DNA from: Bog-473 sp963763575
GTDB taxonomy: Bacteria; Actinomycetota; Acidimicrobiia; Acidimicrobiales; RAAP-2
NCBI GenBank assembly: GCA_963763575.1
Contig: CAVXPD010000004.1
Span: 1-64,000, forward strand
Length of the DNA: 64,000 bases
Direction of reading: 5' to 3'
Below the pieces are notes generated by a model. The model searched no databases. It saw only the letters and a program-made list of their open reading frames with translations, and was not told where the DNA came from. This document shows, in pieces, positions 16,276-24,086 of the stretch. Numbering within the stretch: the stretch's first letter is position 1; each line of letters begins with the position of its first letter. The position numbers and the translations under genes were made by a program.

Positions 16276-17085
16276 ATGCCGGTCGAATACGTCTTGGGTG
16301 ACGACCACGTCGTCACGATCACGATCAACCGCCCCGAGGCACGCAACTCCATGGACATGGAGCACTTCTACCAATTGCGCTCCGCCTGGGACCGCTTCGA
16401 CGAAGACGACGACGCCTACGTGGCCATCGTGACGGGCGTCGGCAAGGACTTCTGCGTCGGCGCCGACCTCAAGACCTACATCCCCCAGATCACCGAGCTC
16501 CAGAAGAAGATGCAGGCGGGCGAGGTGTCCGAGATCGACGGCTACCGCCTCGACGACGGGGTCAAGGCGGTGCTGCGTGGCGTCAAGATCTACAAGCCGA
16601 TCATCGCGGCCGTGAACGGCACCTGCGTGGCCGGCGGCATGGAGATGCTCGGCGGCACCGACATCCGCGTGGCCTCCGACACGGCGACGTTCGCGGTGAT
16701 GGAACCGAAGCGCGGGCTCTTCGCCGGCGGCGGCACGACCGTGCGGCTGCCCCGCCAGATCCCGTGGCCCGCCGCCATGGAATTCCTGCTCTGTGCGGAC
16801 CAGATCCCGGCCGCCCGCGCCTTGCAGATGGGCGTGCTCAACGAGGTCTGCCGCCCGGCCGACCTGATGGACCGCGCCATCGACTACGCCCACCGCATCA
16901 CCGCCAACGGACCCTTCGCCGTCCGCAAGACCAAGGAGTCGGCGCTGCGCGGCCTGGCCACCGACATGAGGGAGGCCTACCGGATCGAGTCGGAGATCTC
17001 GGGCGAGGTCTTCAGCAGCGAGGACGCCAAGGAGGGGCCGCGCGCCTTCGCCGAGAAGCGGGCGCCGAACTGGAAGAACCGCTGA
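16276..17085 (+). CDS. Enoyl-CoA hydratase/isomerase family protein
   Basis: This 269-aa crotonase-fold enzyme has the N-terminal ITINRPEARNSMD and the oxyanion-hole segments KDFCVGADLKTY and AAVNGTCVAGGMEML. The helix region near VMEPKRGLFAGGGTTVRLPRQIPW holds the active-site Glu positions. It likely hydrates a 2-enoyl-CoA or performs a related crotonase reaction. Its location after the amidohydrolase and before an NTF2-like gene suggests one catabolic operon. The last bases of its stop codon overlap the presumed start of the next gene. Confidence 0.92.
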   Translation: MPVEYVLGDDHVVTITINRPEARNSMDMEHFYQLRSAWDRFDEDDDAYVAIVTGVGKDFCVGADLKTYIPQITELQKKMQAGEVSEIDGYRLDDGVKAVLRGVKIYKPIIAAVNGTCVAGGMEMLGGTDIRVASDTATFAVMEPKRGLFAGGGTTVRLPRQIPWPAAMEFLLCADQIPAARALQMGVLNEVCRPADLMDRAIDYAHRITANGPFAVRKTKESALRGLATDMREAYRIESEISGEVFSSEDAKEGPRAFAEKRAPNWKNR

Positions 17086-17549
17086 CGAACGAGCCGCTGT
17101 CGGAGGACGATGTCGTCGAGGTCGTCACTTCGTTCTTCGTGCGCCTGACGGCTCGTGACTGGGCGTCGCTGGGTGACATTCTCGCCGCCGACGTCGAGCG
17201 GATCGGGCCCTTCGGTGACCGGGTGGTCGGGCGCGACCGCTATCTCGCCTTTCTGGCCGGCACCGTGCCCACAAATCCAGCCCGGTACGGCATCGACGTG
17301 CACGAGGTGATTGCATCGTCCGACGGCCGCACGGCGTGCGCCCGCGTGACCGAGCACCTGACGTACCCCGACCGCGAGCTGCACCTCGAGGAGACGCATT
17401 GGTTCTCTCTCGACGCGGAGGGCGCCGTGGCCCGCGTCGAGATCTTCTGGCAGACGCCCGAGGCCGACCCGGGTGGGTTCGGCTCGGCCCTCAGCGAGGA
17501 GAGCTACGGCGGCCGCGGGCCGGGTTCGCCGCTGGGCGGAACTTCCTGA
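17082..17549 (+). CDS. SnoaL/NTF2-like protein (limonene-epoxide-hydrolase-like)
   Basis: About 155 aa with the cone-shaped NTF2-like pattern: EDDVVEVVTSFFVRLTARDWASLGDILAADVERIGPFGDRVVGRDRY, then ARVTEHLTYPDRELHLEETHWFSLDAEGAVARVEIFWQTPE. Members include SnoaL cyclases, steroid isomerases and limonene-1,2-epoxide hydrolase; the substrate here is unknown. No ATG or GTG precedes the first conserved helix. A CTG overlapping the upstream stop (CTGA, 17082-17085) fits best; GTG 17139 would cut off helix 1. About 300 nt of this gene recur at 19805. Confidence 0.8.
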   Translation: MTNEPLSEDDVVEVVTSFFVRLTARDWASLGDILAADVERIGPFGDRVVGRDRYLAFLAGTVPTNPARYGIDVHEVIASSDGRTACARVTEHLTYPDRELHLEETHWFSLDAEGAVARVEIFWQTPEADPGGFGSALSEESYGGRGPGSPLGGTS

Positions 17550-17556
17550 GCCGGGC

Positions 17557-17811
17557 TCACTCGGCGCGCCAGCGACGGTAGAGCTCGCTCAGCTCCTGCC
17601 TTGCCTCGGGCGTCAGCTCCTCCGCCTCGATCGACCCGCTCAGCTGGATGGTCGTTCTGATCTGCTCGAGGTACGCCGAGCAATTCGGGCACTTCTTGAG
17701 GTGCTTCTCGAAACGGCGGCGGTCGCGCCGCGACAGGTCGCCCTCGAGGTAGTCGGTGACCAGTTCCACCGCCTGCTGGCACACGATGTCACGTTGCCGG
17801 AGCGAGAACAC
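17557..17811 (-). CDS. zf-HC2 anti-sigma factor
   Basis: This 84-aa protein has a zinc-binding anti-sigma domain: C-QQAVELVTDYLEGDLSRRDRRRFEKH-LKKC-PNC, i.e. the Cys...His-x3-Cys-x2-Cys signature. It has no transmembrane segment, so it is a soluble anti-sigma factor. The GTG start lies 2 nt after the stop of the ECF sigma gene with GGGGAG just upstream. It should bind and hold the sigma factor and release it on redox or zinc change, as RsrA-type proteins do (inference). Confidence 0.9.
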   Translation of the reverse strand: MFSLRQRDIVCQQAVELVTDYLEGDLSRRDRRRFEKHLKKCPNCSAYLEQIRTTIQLSGSIEAEELTPEARQELSELYRRWRAE

Positions 17812-17813
17812 CG

Positions 17814-18452
17814 CTACTCCCCTCTCACCACGGACTCGATCTCGCGGCGCAACTGGCTCCGGCCCCGGTGCAGGAGGAGCCGCTGGTTCCCCGGGCTGAC
17901 CCCGAGGACGTCGCAGACCTCCGAGCCGGACAGCCCTTCCAGGTCCCGCAGAAGGACGACCTCGCGCTGGCGGGGCGACAAACTCTCGAGAGCGGCCTTG
18001 AGGAACGGGGCGAAGGCGGAGGCGTCGAGCCGGTCTTCGCTCTCGTCCCCCCACGGGACCACCGGCTCGAGCCAGCTGCCTCTGGTATCGAAGAACGAGG
18101 GGTCGACCGCGGGTGCAAACCGGTCCTCATCGACCGGTGGGGCATCGAGGGCAGCGGGACGGCGGCCTCCGCCCGAACGCTGCTCGCTCGAGCCGGCCGA
18201 CCGGGCCCGGTTGACCAGGATGTGAAACAGCCACGTGCGGAGCGAGGAACGTCCCTCGAAGCGCTCGATCCCCCGGACCACACCCATCCATGTGTCCTGC
18301 ACCGCCTCCTCGGCCACTGCGTAGCTCGGCACCATCGTACGGGCGAGCCGCACCATGGACTGCTGGTACCGCCCGACCAGCGTGACGAATGCGTCTTCAT
18401 CACCATCGCGCAGTCGGCCCAACAGCTCCACGTCCGTCTCCACGGAACGCAT
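17814..18452 (-). CDS. ECF RNA polymerase sigma factor
   Basis: This 212-aa ECF sigma factor has region 2 (DEDAFVTLVGRYQQSMVRLARTMVPSYAVAEEAVQDTWMGVVRGIERFEGRSSLRTWLFHILVNRAR), a variable linker, and region 4 (LESLSPRQREVVLLRDLEGLSGSEVCDVLGVSPGNQRLLLHRGRSQLRREIE). It is followed at once by a zf-HC2 anti-sigma gene. The divergent secreted propeller gene at 18625, across an inverted repeat, is a plausible target (inference). Confidence 0.93.
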   Translation of the reverse strand: MRSVETDVELLGRLRDGDEDAFVTLVGRYQQSMVRLARTMVPSYAVAEEAVQDTWMGVVRGIERFEGRSSLRTWLFHILVNRARSAGSSEQRSGGGRRPAALDAPPVDEDRFAPAVDPSFFDTRGSWLEPVVPWGDESEDRLDASAFAPFLKAALESLSPRQREVVLLRDLEGLSGSEVCDVLGVSPGNQRLLLHRGRSQLRREIESVVRGE

Positions 18453-18524
18453 TGTAGGACCGCGCGCCTCGAAGAAGTCACTGCCTTCGCCACGCGCGGA
18501 TTGAGTCTGCTGACGGTGGCGAAG

Positions 18525-18550
18525 CGTTACGCGACCGGTGCTGCGTAACG
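18525..18550. promoter_or_regulatory. Inverted repeat CGTTACGC-N10-GCGTAACG in the sigma/propeller promoter
   Basis: The 8-bp arms (18525-18532 and 18543-18550) are perfect. The repeat sits midway between the divergent starts at 18452 and 18625. It may be an operator or overlapping -35 elements recognised by the ECF factor. Confidence 0.5.
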
Positions 18551-18624
18551 GTTGCGGCCCATCGCGTGACGGTACAAGTGCAGCAGTCTCTTCGACGGAA
18601 CCACTGGACCATTTGGAGGACTAC

Positions 18625-19779
18625 ATGAAGAGGAAGATCATCGGCGCCGGCGCCGCCCTCGCGGCCGGCGCGGCGGTGGGGCTGGGTGCTCTCGCGGCCC
18701 CGGCGGCGGGCGCCCTGGATGCTCCTGTCACCCAGGCAGTCGGCGGCTCTCACGCCGTGTTCGTCCAGACGGACAACCCTGCCGGCAACCAGGTCGTGGC
18801 CTACGAGCGCGCCGGTGACGGCGCCCTCAATGCCGCAGGCGCCTACGACACCGGTGGGCTGGGCGGCGTCCTCAACGGATCGGTCGTCGACCATCTCGCT
18901 TCGCAGGGCTCGCTGACCTATGACCCGGCGAACGAGACCCTCTACGCGGTGAACGCGGGGAGCAACACCGTGTCGGTCTTCTCCGTGCGAGGTGACACGC
19001 TGTCCCTGCAGCAGGTGATCAGCTCCGGCGGCACCTTCCCCGTCAGCGTGGCGGTTCGTGGGGGCCTCGTCTACGTCCTCAACGCGTTGGGCGGCGGCAG
19101 CGTCCAGGGCTACATCTCCTTCTTCGGGCGGCTCATCGCGTTGCCGTTCTCGAACCGGCACCTCGGCCTCACCATCCCGACCGATAAGACCCAGTTCACG
19201 AGCACTCCGGGCCAGGTCGCGTTCTCGCCGGACGGGTCGGAGCTCGTGGTCACCACCAAGGGAAGCGGCAACAGCATCGACGTGTTCCATGTCGGACCGT
19301 ACGGCTATCTGCCGCAGGCACCGGTAGTGAACCCCGAACCCGGCACCGTGCCCTTCGGGGTGGCCTTCGACGGCGCGGGCCACCTGCTCGTCGCCAATGC
19401 CGGCACAAATGCTCTGGCGACGTACGCGCTGCACCCGAACGGGACGGTGACGCTGCTCGATGCGGTCGGCACCGGTGCGGCCGCCACCTGCTGGGTCGCC
19501 CCGGCCCGCGGCTTCCTCTACGCGTCGAACGCCGGCAGCGCCAGCGAGAGCGCGTTCGCGAGCTCGACCTCGGGAGCCCTGGTGCTCCTCGGGGCCACAC
19601 CGACCGACCCCGGTACGGTCGACGCCGCACCGACCTTCGACAACCACTACCTGTACGTCCAGACGGGCGGCAACGGCGTCGTCGACGGGTTCCGGGTCGC
19701 GGTGGACGGGCGACTGGTCCCGGTGGGCGCGGTTACCGTGCCCGGGGCGGTCGGCGGCGAGGGCATCGTCGCCCTCTGA
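18625..19779 (+). CDS. Secreted seven-bladed-propeller protein (lactonase-like)
   Basis: This 384-aa product has a clear signal peptide (MKRKIIGAGAALAAGAAVGLGALAAPAAGA). A repeated propeller pattern follows: FVQTDNPAGNQVVAYERAGDGAL, LTYDPANETLYAVNAGSNTVSVFSV, VAFSPDGSELVVTTKGSGNSIDVF, GVAFDGAGHLLVANAGTNALATYAL. This is the 6-phosphogluconolactonase/YVTN-type beta-propeller family. Catalytic function is unproven; many such proteins are extracellular and poorly understood. TGGAGG precedes ATG 18625 at good spacing. It is divergent from the ECF sigma/anti-sigma pair. Confidence 0.85.
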   Translation: MKRKIIGAGAALAAGAAVGLGALAAPAAGALDAPVTQAVGGSHAVFVQTDNPAGNQVVAYERAGDGALNAAGAYDTGGLGGVLNGSVVDHLASQGSLTYDPANETLYAVNAGSNTVSVFSVRGDTLSLQQVISSGGTFPVSVAVRGGLVYVLNALGGGSVQGYISFFGRLIALPFSNRHLGLTIPTDKTQFTSTPGQVAFSPDGSELVVTTKGSGNSIDVFHVGPYGYLPQAPVVNPEPGTVPFGVAFDGAGHLLVANAGTNALATYALHPNGTVTLLDAVGTGAAATCWVAPARGFLYASNAGSASESAFASSTSGALVLLGATPTDPGTVDAAPTFDNHYLYVQTGGNGVVDGFRVAVDGRLVPVGAVTVPGAVGGEGIVAL

Positions 19780-19804
19780 GCCGGCGAGGGAATGCGCCGG
19801 GCGC

Positions 19805-20159
19805 GTCGGAGGACGATGTCGTCGAGGTCGTCACTTCGTTCTTCGTGCGCCTGACGGCTCGTGACTGGGCGTCGCTGGGTGACATTCTCGCCGCCGACGT
19901 CGAGCGGATCGGGCCCTTCGGCGACCGGGTGGTCGGGCACGATCGCTATCTCGCCCTTCTGGCCGGCACCGTGCCCACAAATCCAGCCCGGTACGGCATC
20001 GACGTGTGCAGGGTGATTGCGTCGCCCGAACGCCCCACGGCGTGCGCCCGGGTGACCGAGCACCTGAGGTACCCGACCGCGTGCTGCACCTCGACGAGAC
20101 GGGCACCGTCGCCGGCTGAGTCGGTGCGGTCGCTCCCGCGTCCCGTTCGCCGGCGCTGA
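19805..20159 (+). pseudogene. Partial duplicate of the NTF2-like gene at 17082
   Basis: Bases from 19805 repeat those from 17099 with roughly 14 mismatches over the first 235 nt by eye. Then one C is missing (TACCCGACC against TACCCCGACC), shifting the frame, and about 24 nt are deleted before the match resumes briefly (LD.EG.VA). The copy has no start codon before GTG 19845 and loses the C-terminal strands of the fold. It lies directly behind the propeller gene. With the original copy it brackets the sigma/anti-sigma/propeller cassette. Confidence 0.85.
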
Positions 20160-20226
20160 CGGATCGGGAGAGCAGGGCTTGATCGCCGTATGCTGTGTGG
20201 TCTGCACGCGCGTCCCCGAACCGAAC

Positions 20227-20243
20227 CATTGGTGGTCTGGGAC
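20227..20243 (+). repeat. 17-bp direct repeat, left copy
   Basis: CATTGGTGGTCTGGGAC occurs just beyond the 3' end of the HIT-family gene. The right copy, with one mismatch, lies at its 5' end (20865-20881). Confidence 0.75.
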
Positions 20244-20263
20244 GGTCCTTGATGAAGCAGTCC

Positions 20264-20860
20264 TCAGGTTGATGCTGTGATTCGGGCGAGAGCTGACCTA
20301 AGTGTGACGAGATCGTCGTCGCTATAGCGATGACGGATCTCCTTGAGATCGATTGGCCGACCTGCGAACCCGTCGTCTCGTTGGCGAGGAAATAGGTGCA
20401 TATGGAGATGGGGCAACGTGTTGCCATGGATTTCATAGTTGAGCTTGACCGGCCGATAGAGCTCCTTGAGCACCTGAGCTACGGCCATGGCTTCCTGCCA
20501 GAAGCCCACTCCGGTGTCGGGCAGATCGAAGGGCTCGACGACGTGGATCTTCGAGATGACGCAGACATAGCCGAAGATGGCCACTTCGGGATCGGTGGTT
20601 ACCCAGGTCTGCTTCAAGTCAGCGATGATGCCGAAAGGGTGGCCCGAGTTGCACACGATGCACCCCTCAGGTCGCAATCGCTGGGCCCAGCCCTCTGGGT
20701 TCGACCAGGCACCTCCATAGAGTTCAGCCACCATCTCGGCTTCGTTGGGCCAGCGTTCGAGTTCCACACGCACTTTGTAGCCAACAAATCCGTCCGGCTC
20801 CAGGGGAGCGCAGGCTTCCGGCCGGGCACTGCCGAGCCCTCTCTCCGGTCGTTGGGCCAT
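20264..20860 (-). CDS. HIT-like family protein
   Basis: The 198-aa product carries the histidine-triad motif HLHMHLFPR near residue 155, with the preceding IHGNTLPHLH and an N-terminal CIVC pair. HIT proteins hydrolyse or transfer nucleotides from substrates such as AMP conjugates or diadenosine polyphosphates; the class is not clear here. The first 40 residues are poorly conserved-looking, and M43 (MVAELYGGAW) is an alternative start. GC content is lower than in the flanks. The gene is bracketed by 17-bp direct repeats. Confidence 0.82.
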   Translation of the reverse strand: MAQRPERGLGSARPEACAPLEPDGFVGYKVRVELERWPNEAEMVAELYGGAWSNPEGWAQRLRPEGCIVCNSGHPFGIIADLKQTWVTTDPEVAIFGYVCVISKIHVVEPFDLPDTGVGFWQEAMAVAQVLKELYRPVKLNYEIHGNTLPHLHMHLFPRQRDDGFAGRPIDLKEIRHRYSDDDLVTLRSALARITAST

Positions 20861-20864
20861 GGCT

Positions 20865-20881
20865 CATTGGTGGTCTGAGAC
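20865..20881 (+). repeat. 17-bp direct repeat, right copy
   Basis: CATTGGTGGTCTGAGAC matches 20227-20243 at 16 of 17 positions. It sits immediately upstream of the HIT gene start. Confidence 0.75.
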
Positions 20882-21006
20882 ATATCGCACCGACAACCAG
20901 CCATCGATCAACACTCATGGTCGCACCAACGCCGATCGTTCCCTCCGATTGATCGTAACGAATACCGCCTCGCCATGCCTTCTCCGATGCTGCGTAGACT
21001 GGATCG

Positions 21007-21356
21007 GTGTTGGCTGAACCGTGGCCGTGGCCGGATGACCTTGACGCCATGATCGCTGCACCCGGCTTTCATCACGTCCTCTTCGAGGACGACCGAGTCG
21101 GGGTCCTCGATGGGCGTGTCGCACCCGGTGCCACCGTCCCCGTGCACACACACGTTGGGGCGGCGCCCTCTACATCTTGGGTACAAGCGACTTCGTGCGT
21201 CGTGATCCCGATGGGAATGTGTTCGCGGACACCAGACTTTCGAAGTCCGAGCCGGTCGTTGGCACGGCGGTGTGGGGTGCCCCACTGACGCCACATACGT
21301 TCGAGAACGTGGGCACCGACGAGTTCCGCACTCTGACGGTAGAGATGAAGGACTAG
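21007..21356 (+). pseudogene. Cupin-fold protein broken by a one-base deletion
   Basis: The N-terminal part reads MLAEPWPWPDDLDAMIAAPGFHHVLFEDDRVGVLDGRVAPGATVPVHTH, a cupin first motif. The continuation is in another frame: GGALYILGTSDFVRRDPDGN, then GAPLTPHTFENVGTDEFRTLTVEMKD, ending at TAG 21354-21356. Inserting one C after CACACACAC at 21153 gives HTHRWGGALYILG, an ordinary cupin sequence of about 117 aa. Either a true lesion or a missed base; function unknown. Confidence 0.75.
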
Positions 21357-21604
21357 AGCGGGTCGCCAGCGCCCATCCACAACGCGTCGCATGCCTGGTC
21401 GTACGGGACGCGTCGAAGGCGCTGCTCCGTGGTCACTGTCAATTCAGGTTCCGTCGTTCGTAGACATGCTGAGAGGTGCTGGCGGCACTGGTAACGGAAG
21501 TGGAGCGTGGAGGTTTCACATGAGGAATGGCGTGCTGGTGATGACGGCATCAGCACACTGGTTTCACCACCCGTCGCCGACGACTACCTGTAGGAGGAGC
21601 ATTG

Positions 21605-22258
21605 ATGTCACGCGTTCGAGTCCACAACTTCTCGGTCTCACTCGACGGATTCGGCACCGGTGACGGTCAGAGTCTCGAAACGCCCTTCGGCCACGCTGGT
21701 AACCGGCTCCACGAATGGTTCTTTCCCACTCGCACCTTCCGCGGCCTTCCCGACGCGCAGGGCGACGCAGGCGGAAGCACCGGCGTCGACGATGCCTTCG
21801 CCAGCAACTGGGCTACGAACATCGGGGTCGAGATCATGGGCCGGAACAAGTTCGGACCCCAGCGCGGGCCCTGGGTTGACGAGGAGTGGAAGGGCTGGTG
21901 GGGCGATGACCCGCCGTTTCACACTCCGGTCTACGTGCTCACCCATCACCAAAGGTCCTCGATCCAGATGACGGGCGGGACGACGTTCCATTTCATCGAT
22001 ACCACTCCGAGCGAAGCGTTGAACCTTGCCGAGGAGGCTGCTGGCGGCCTGGACATCCGCATCGGTGGAGGCCCGTCGACCATCCGTCAGTTTCTTGCCG
22101 CCAACCTCATCGACTACATGCACGTGGTGATCGTCCCCATTGTCCTCGGGCGGGGCGAGCGCCTTTGGGACGGGCTGGAGGAGCTCGAACAGCGTTTCGA
22201 TATGGAATCGGTCAGCTCCCCAAGCGGCGTCACCCATCTCACGTTCACCCGCCGCTAG
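21605..22258 (+). CDS. Dihydrofolate reductase/RibD C-terminal domain protein
   Basis: About 217 aa. It starts SRVRVHNFSVSLDGFGTGDGQ, carries IGVEIMGRNKFGPQRGPW and FHTPVYVLTHHQRSSIQMTGGTTFHFI. It ends with LDIRIGGGPSTIRQFLAANLIDYMHVVIVPIVLGRGERLWDG. These are hallmarks of the YwjB/YyaP-like DHFR family, NADPH-dependent reductases of unassigned substrate. ATG 21605 is preceded by AGGAGGAG. It lies in the lower-GC accessory stretch, so it may be acquired. Confidence 0.88.
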   Translation: MSRVRVHNFSVSLDGFGTGDGQSLETPFGHAGNRLHEWFFPTRTFRGLPDAQGDAGGSTGVDDAFASNWATNIGVEIMGRNKFGPQRGPWVDEEWKGWWGDDPPFHTPVYVLTHHQRSSIQMTGGTTFHFIDTTPSEALNLAEEAAGGLDIRIGGGPSTIRQFLAANLIDYMHVVIVPIVLGRGERLWDGLEELEQRFDMESVSSPSGVTHLTFTRR

Positions 22259-22777
22259 AGGCTGCGACAGGCCGGGCAATCAATATCGTCAGGCTCCGTA
22301 ACCGCCGCCGAGCCGGTGATCGGGCGCATCCTTGGCCCGGCGACCATTGTCTGTCCCAGGTTGGACCAGTTTCAGTAGTCTCGGAACGTGAGTGGGCGGG
22401 TGAGGTGGGCCAATCAGGACCATAAGGTTCGGGTGACTGACGGTCATGAGGCCGAAGCTAGGAGGGCGCAGTCGCGCAAACCCTTGAACAGGATTCAACT
22501 CTTCTTCCTACGAGTTCTGGGGCTGCGGGATGAGGTCGCCCCGCCGACGGGTCAAGACCGCCGCAGCCCGTCTCACGAACACCCCGAACACCCCACGCTC
22601 AACCAGCATCACGAGCACACAGCTCACGGACAGCACGAAACAAAACCAGGCAACTGAGCGCCCTGCGAACGCTTCGGGTCCGGCGTTGGGTGATGCGTCT
22701 GATCGTTCGGAGCGAACGGCGAGGTTTTGCGGCGCCGGTAGCCTCCTCCCACATCCGAAGGGATGACGGACCGAGCT
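22259..22777. other. Gene-free stretch of about 520 nt
   Basis: No convincing coding region was found on either strand. Open frames here have no recognisable motifs and unlike codon use. A short direct repeat, CGAACACCCCGAACACCCC, occurs near 22577. No tRNA-like cloverleaf or hairpin with a U-tract was seen. Confidence 0.5.
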
Positions 22778-23683
22778 TTAGTCCGTATGGGCGCTCGTCG
22801 GCGACGCTCCTGAGCCCCCGGACGCCTCGGCCCCGGAGAGCAGATCCATGGCCTCGGCGTCGAGCTCGACGTCCGCCGCCGCCAGGTTCTCCTCCAGATG
22901 CCCGAGGGACGAGGTGCCCGGGATGAGCAGGACGAGCGGCGAGAGGTGGAGCAGCCAGGCCAACGCGACCTGGGCCGGCGTGACGCCCAGCCGCTCGGCC
23001 GTCGCGAGCACGCTCGGACGGCTCAACACGGGGCGATCCGGCATGAAGGCGGAGCCCAGGGGGAAGAACGGGACGTAGGGGACGCCGTCGACCACGCAGG
23101 CGTCGTACACGTCCTGGCCCGAGCGGTCGGCCACGTTGTAGGCGTTCTGGACGCACGCGATCGTCGTCGCCTGAGTCCCCTGCCGGTACTCGTCGAGGGT
23201 GACGCTGGACAGGCCGACCCCGCCGATCAGGCCCTCGTCACGCATGGCGACCATCGCCGCCAGCTGCTCTGCGAGCGGCACGTCGGACCCCGGGTGACGG
23301 CGCAGGTTGACCACGGGCACCTGGTCGAGACCGAGCGAGGCGAGGTTGGCCTCGACGCCGGCCCTCAGCTCGTCGGGTCGCTGCGCGCCGTGCCACTGGC
23401 CGGTCCCGTCGCGCCGCGCGCCGACCTTGGAGACCAAGACGAGGTCCTCGGGGTACGGGTGCAGCGCCTCGTAGATGAGGTCGTTCGCGACGTCCGGTCC
23501 GTAGAACTGTGCCGTGTCGATGTGGTTCACCCCCGCGTCGACCACGCGACGGAGGACGGCCAACGCGGTCGCCTTGTCCTTGGGTGGCCCGAACACGCCC
23601 GGCCCGGGCAGTTGCATGGCCCCGAAGCCCATGCGGCGGACGGGACGGTCGGCGAGGGTGACGGTGCTGGCGGTGTCGTGCAT
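22778..23683 (-). CDS. Aldo/keto reductase
   Basis: This 301-aa NADPH-dependent TIM-barrel oxidoreductase has MGFGAMQLPGPGVFGPP at the start, catalytic Asp/Tyr in VNHIDTAQFYGPD, Lys in LVLVSKVGARRD, and VPVVNLRRHPG at the His region. The cofactor end is VLLIPGTSSLGHLEENLAAADVELD. It is close to the plant-pathogen/actinobacterial AKR group often annotated as oxidoreductase. No operon partner is evident. Confidence 0.93.
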   Translation of the reverse strand: MHDTASTVTLADRPVRRMGFGAMQLPGPGVFGPPKDKATALAVLRRVVDAGVNHIDTAQFYGPDVANDLIYEALHPYPEDLVLVSKVGARRDGTGQWHGAQRPDELRAGVEANLASLGLDQVPVVNLRRHPGSDVPLAEQLAAMVAMRDEGLIGGVGLSSVTLDEYRQGTQATTIACVQNAYNVADRSGQDVYDACVVDGVPYVPFFPLGSAFMPDRPVLSRPSVLATAERLGVTPAQVALAWLLHLSPLVLLIPGTSSLGHLEENLAAADVELDAEAMDLLSGAEASGGSGASPTSAHTD

Positions 23684-23745
23684 GGCGCCAGCTTGCCGTG
23701 CCGACCGGCCGGCCCGAGCGGGCGGCCGTTCGAACCACGTTCACG

Positions 23746-24075
23746 TCAGTGGGGCGAGGCCCTCCGCATGGCCAACAGCGACGGGAACCCCACGACGAGC
23801 GTCTGGAGGCGCCATCCGCGCGGCGACAGGCCGCGGCGCCGGGCCATCCGCCCCGCCGCCAGCGCCTCGGAGGCGTGGATGAGCACGGTCGCCGCCAACA
23901 GTGCCTGGAGCACCTCCCGGGGCGGCAGGGTTTCACCACTCATTTCGCTGCCTCGCCGGTAGGCGGCGCCGCTCAGAGCCAGCCGGGCCAGCAGCACGAT
24001 GCCGCCGTCGAGGAGGAGGAACCACAACAACGAGGGACGCACGACGCGCGCTCGCCCGGACCGTGTAGTCGCCAT
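23746..24075 (-). CDS. Small integral membrane protein
   Basis: The 109-aa product has predicted membrane segments at about residues 15-35 (LLWFLLLDGGIVLLARLAL), 55-72 (VLQALLAATVLIHASEALA) and 88-104 (LQTLVVGFPSLLAM). The basic segment RMARRRGLSPRGWR lies between the last two. The HASEA...W pattern resembles the DUF4499 small membrane proteins. Function unknown. It lies 11 nt upstream of rlmN on the same strand. Confidence 0.65.
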   Translation of the reverse strand: MATTRSGRARVVRPSLLWFLLLDGGIVLLARLALSGAAYRRGSEMSGETLPPREVLQALLAATVLIHASEALAAGRMARRRGLSPRGWRLQTLVVGFPSLLAMRRASPH

Positions 24076-24086
24076 GGGGACTCGTT

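Noticed and set aside
22400..22460. TGAC...GTCA palindrome near 22435
   Set aside because: Spacer is 5 bp and no gene start is nearby.
22388..22657. 89-aa frame with HEHPEHPTLNQHHEH-like tail
   Set aside because: No start context, no recognisable motif; the His-rich tail arises from a short direct repeat.
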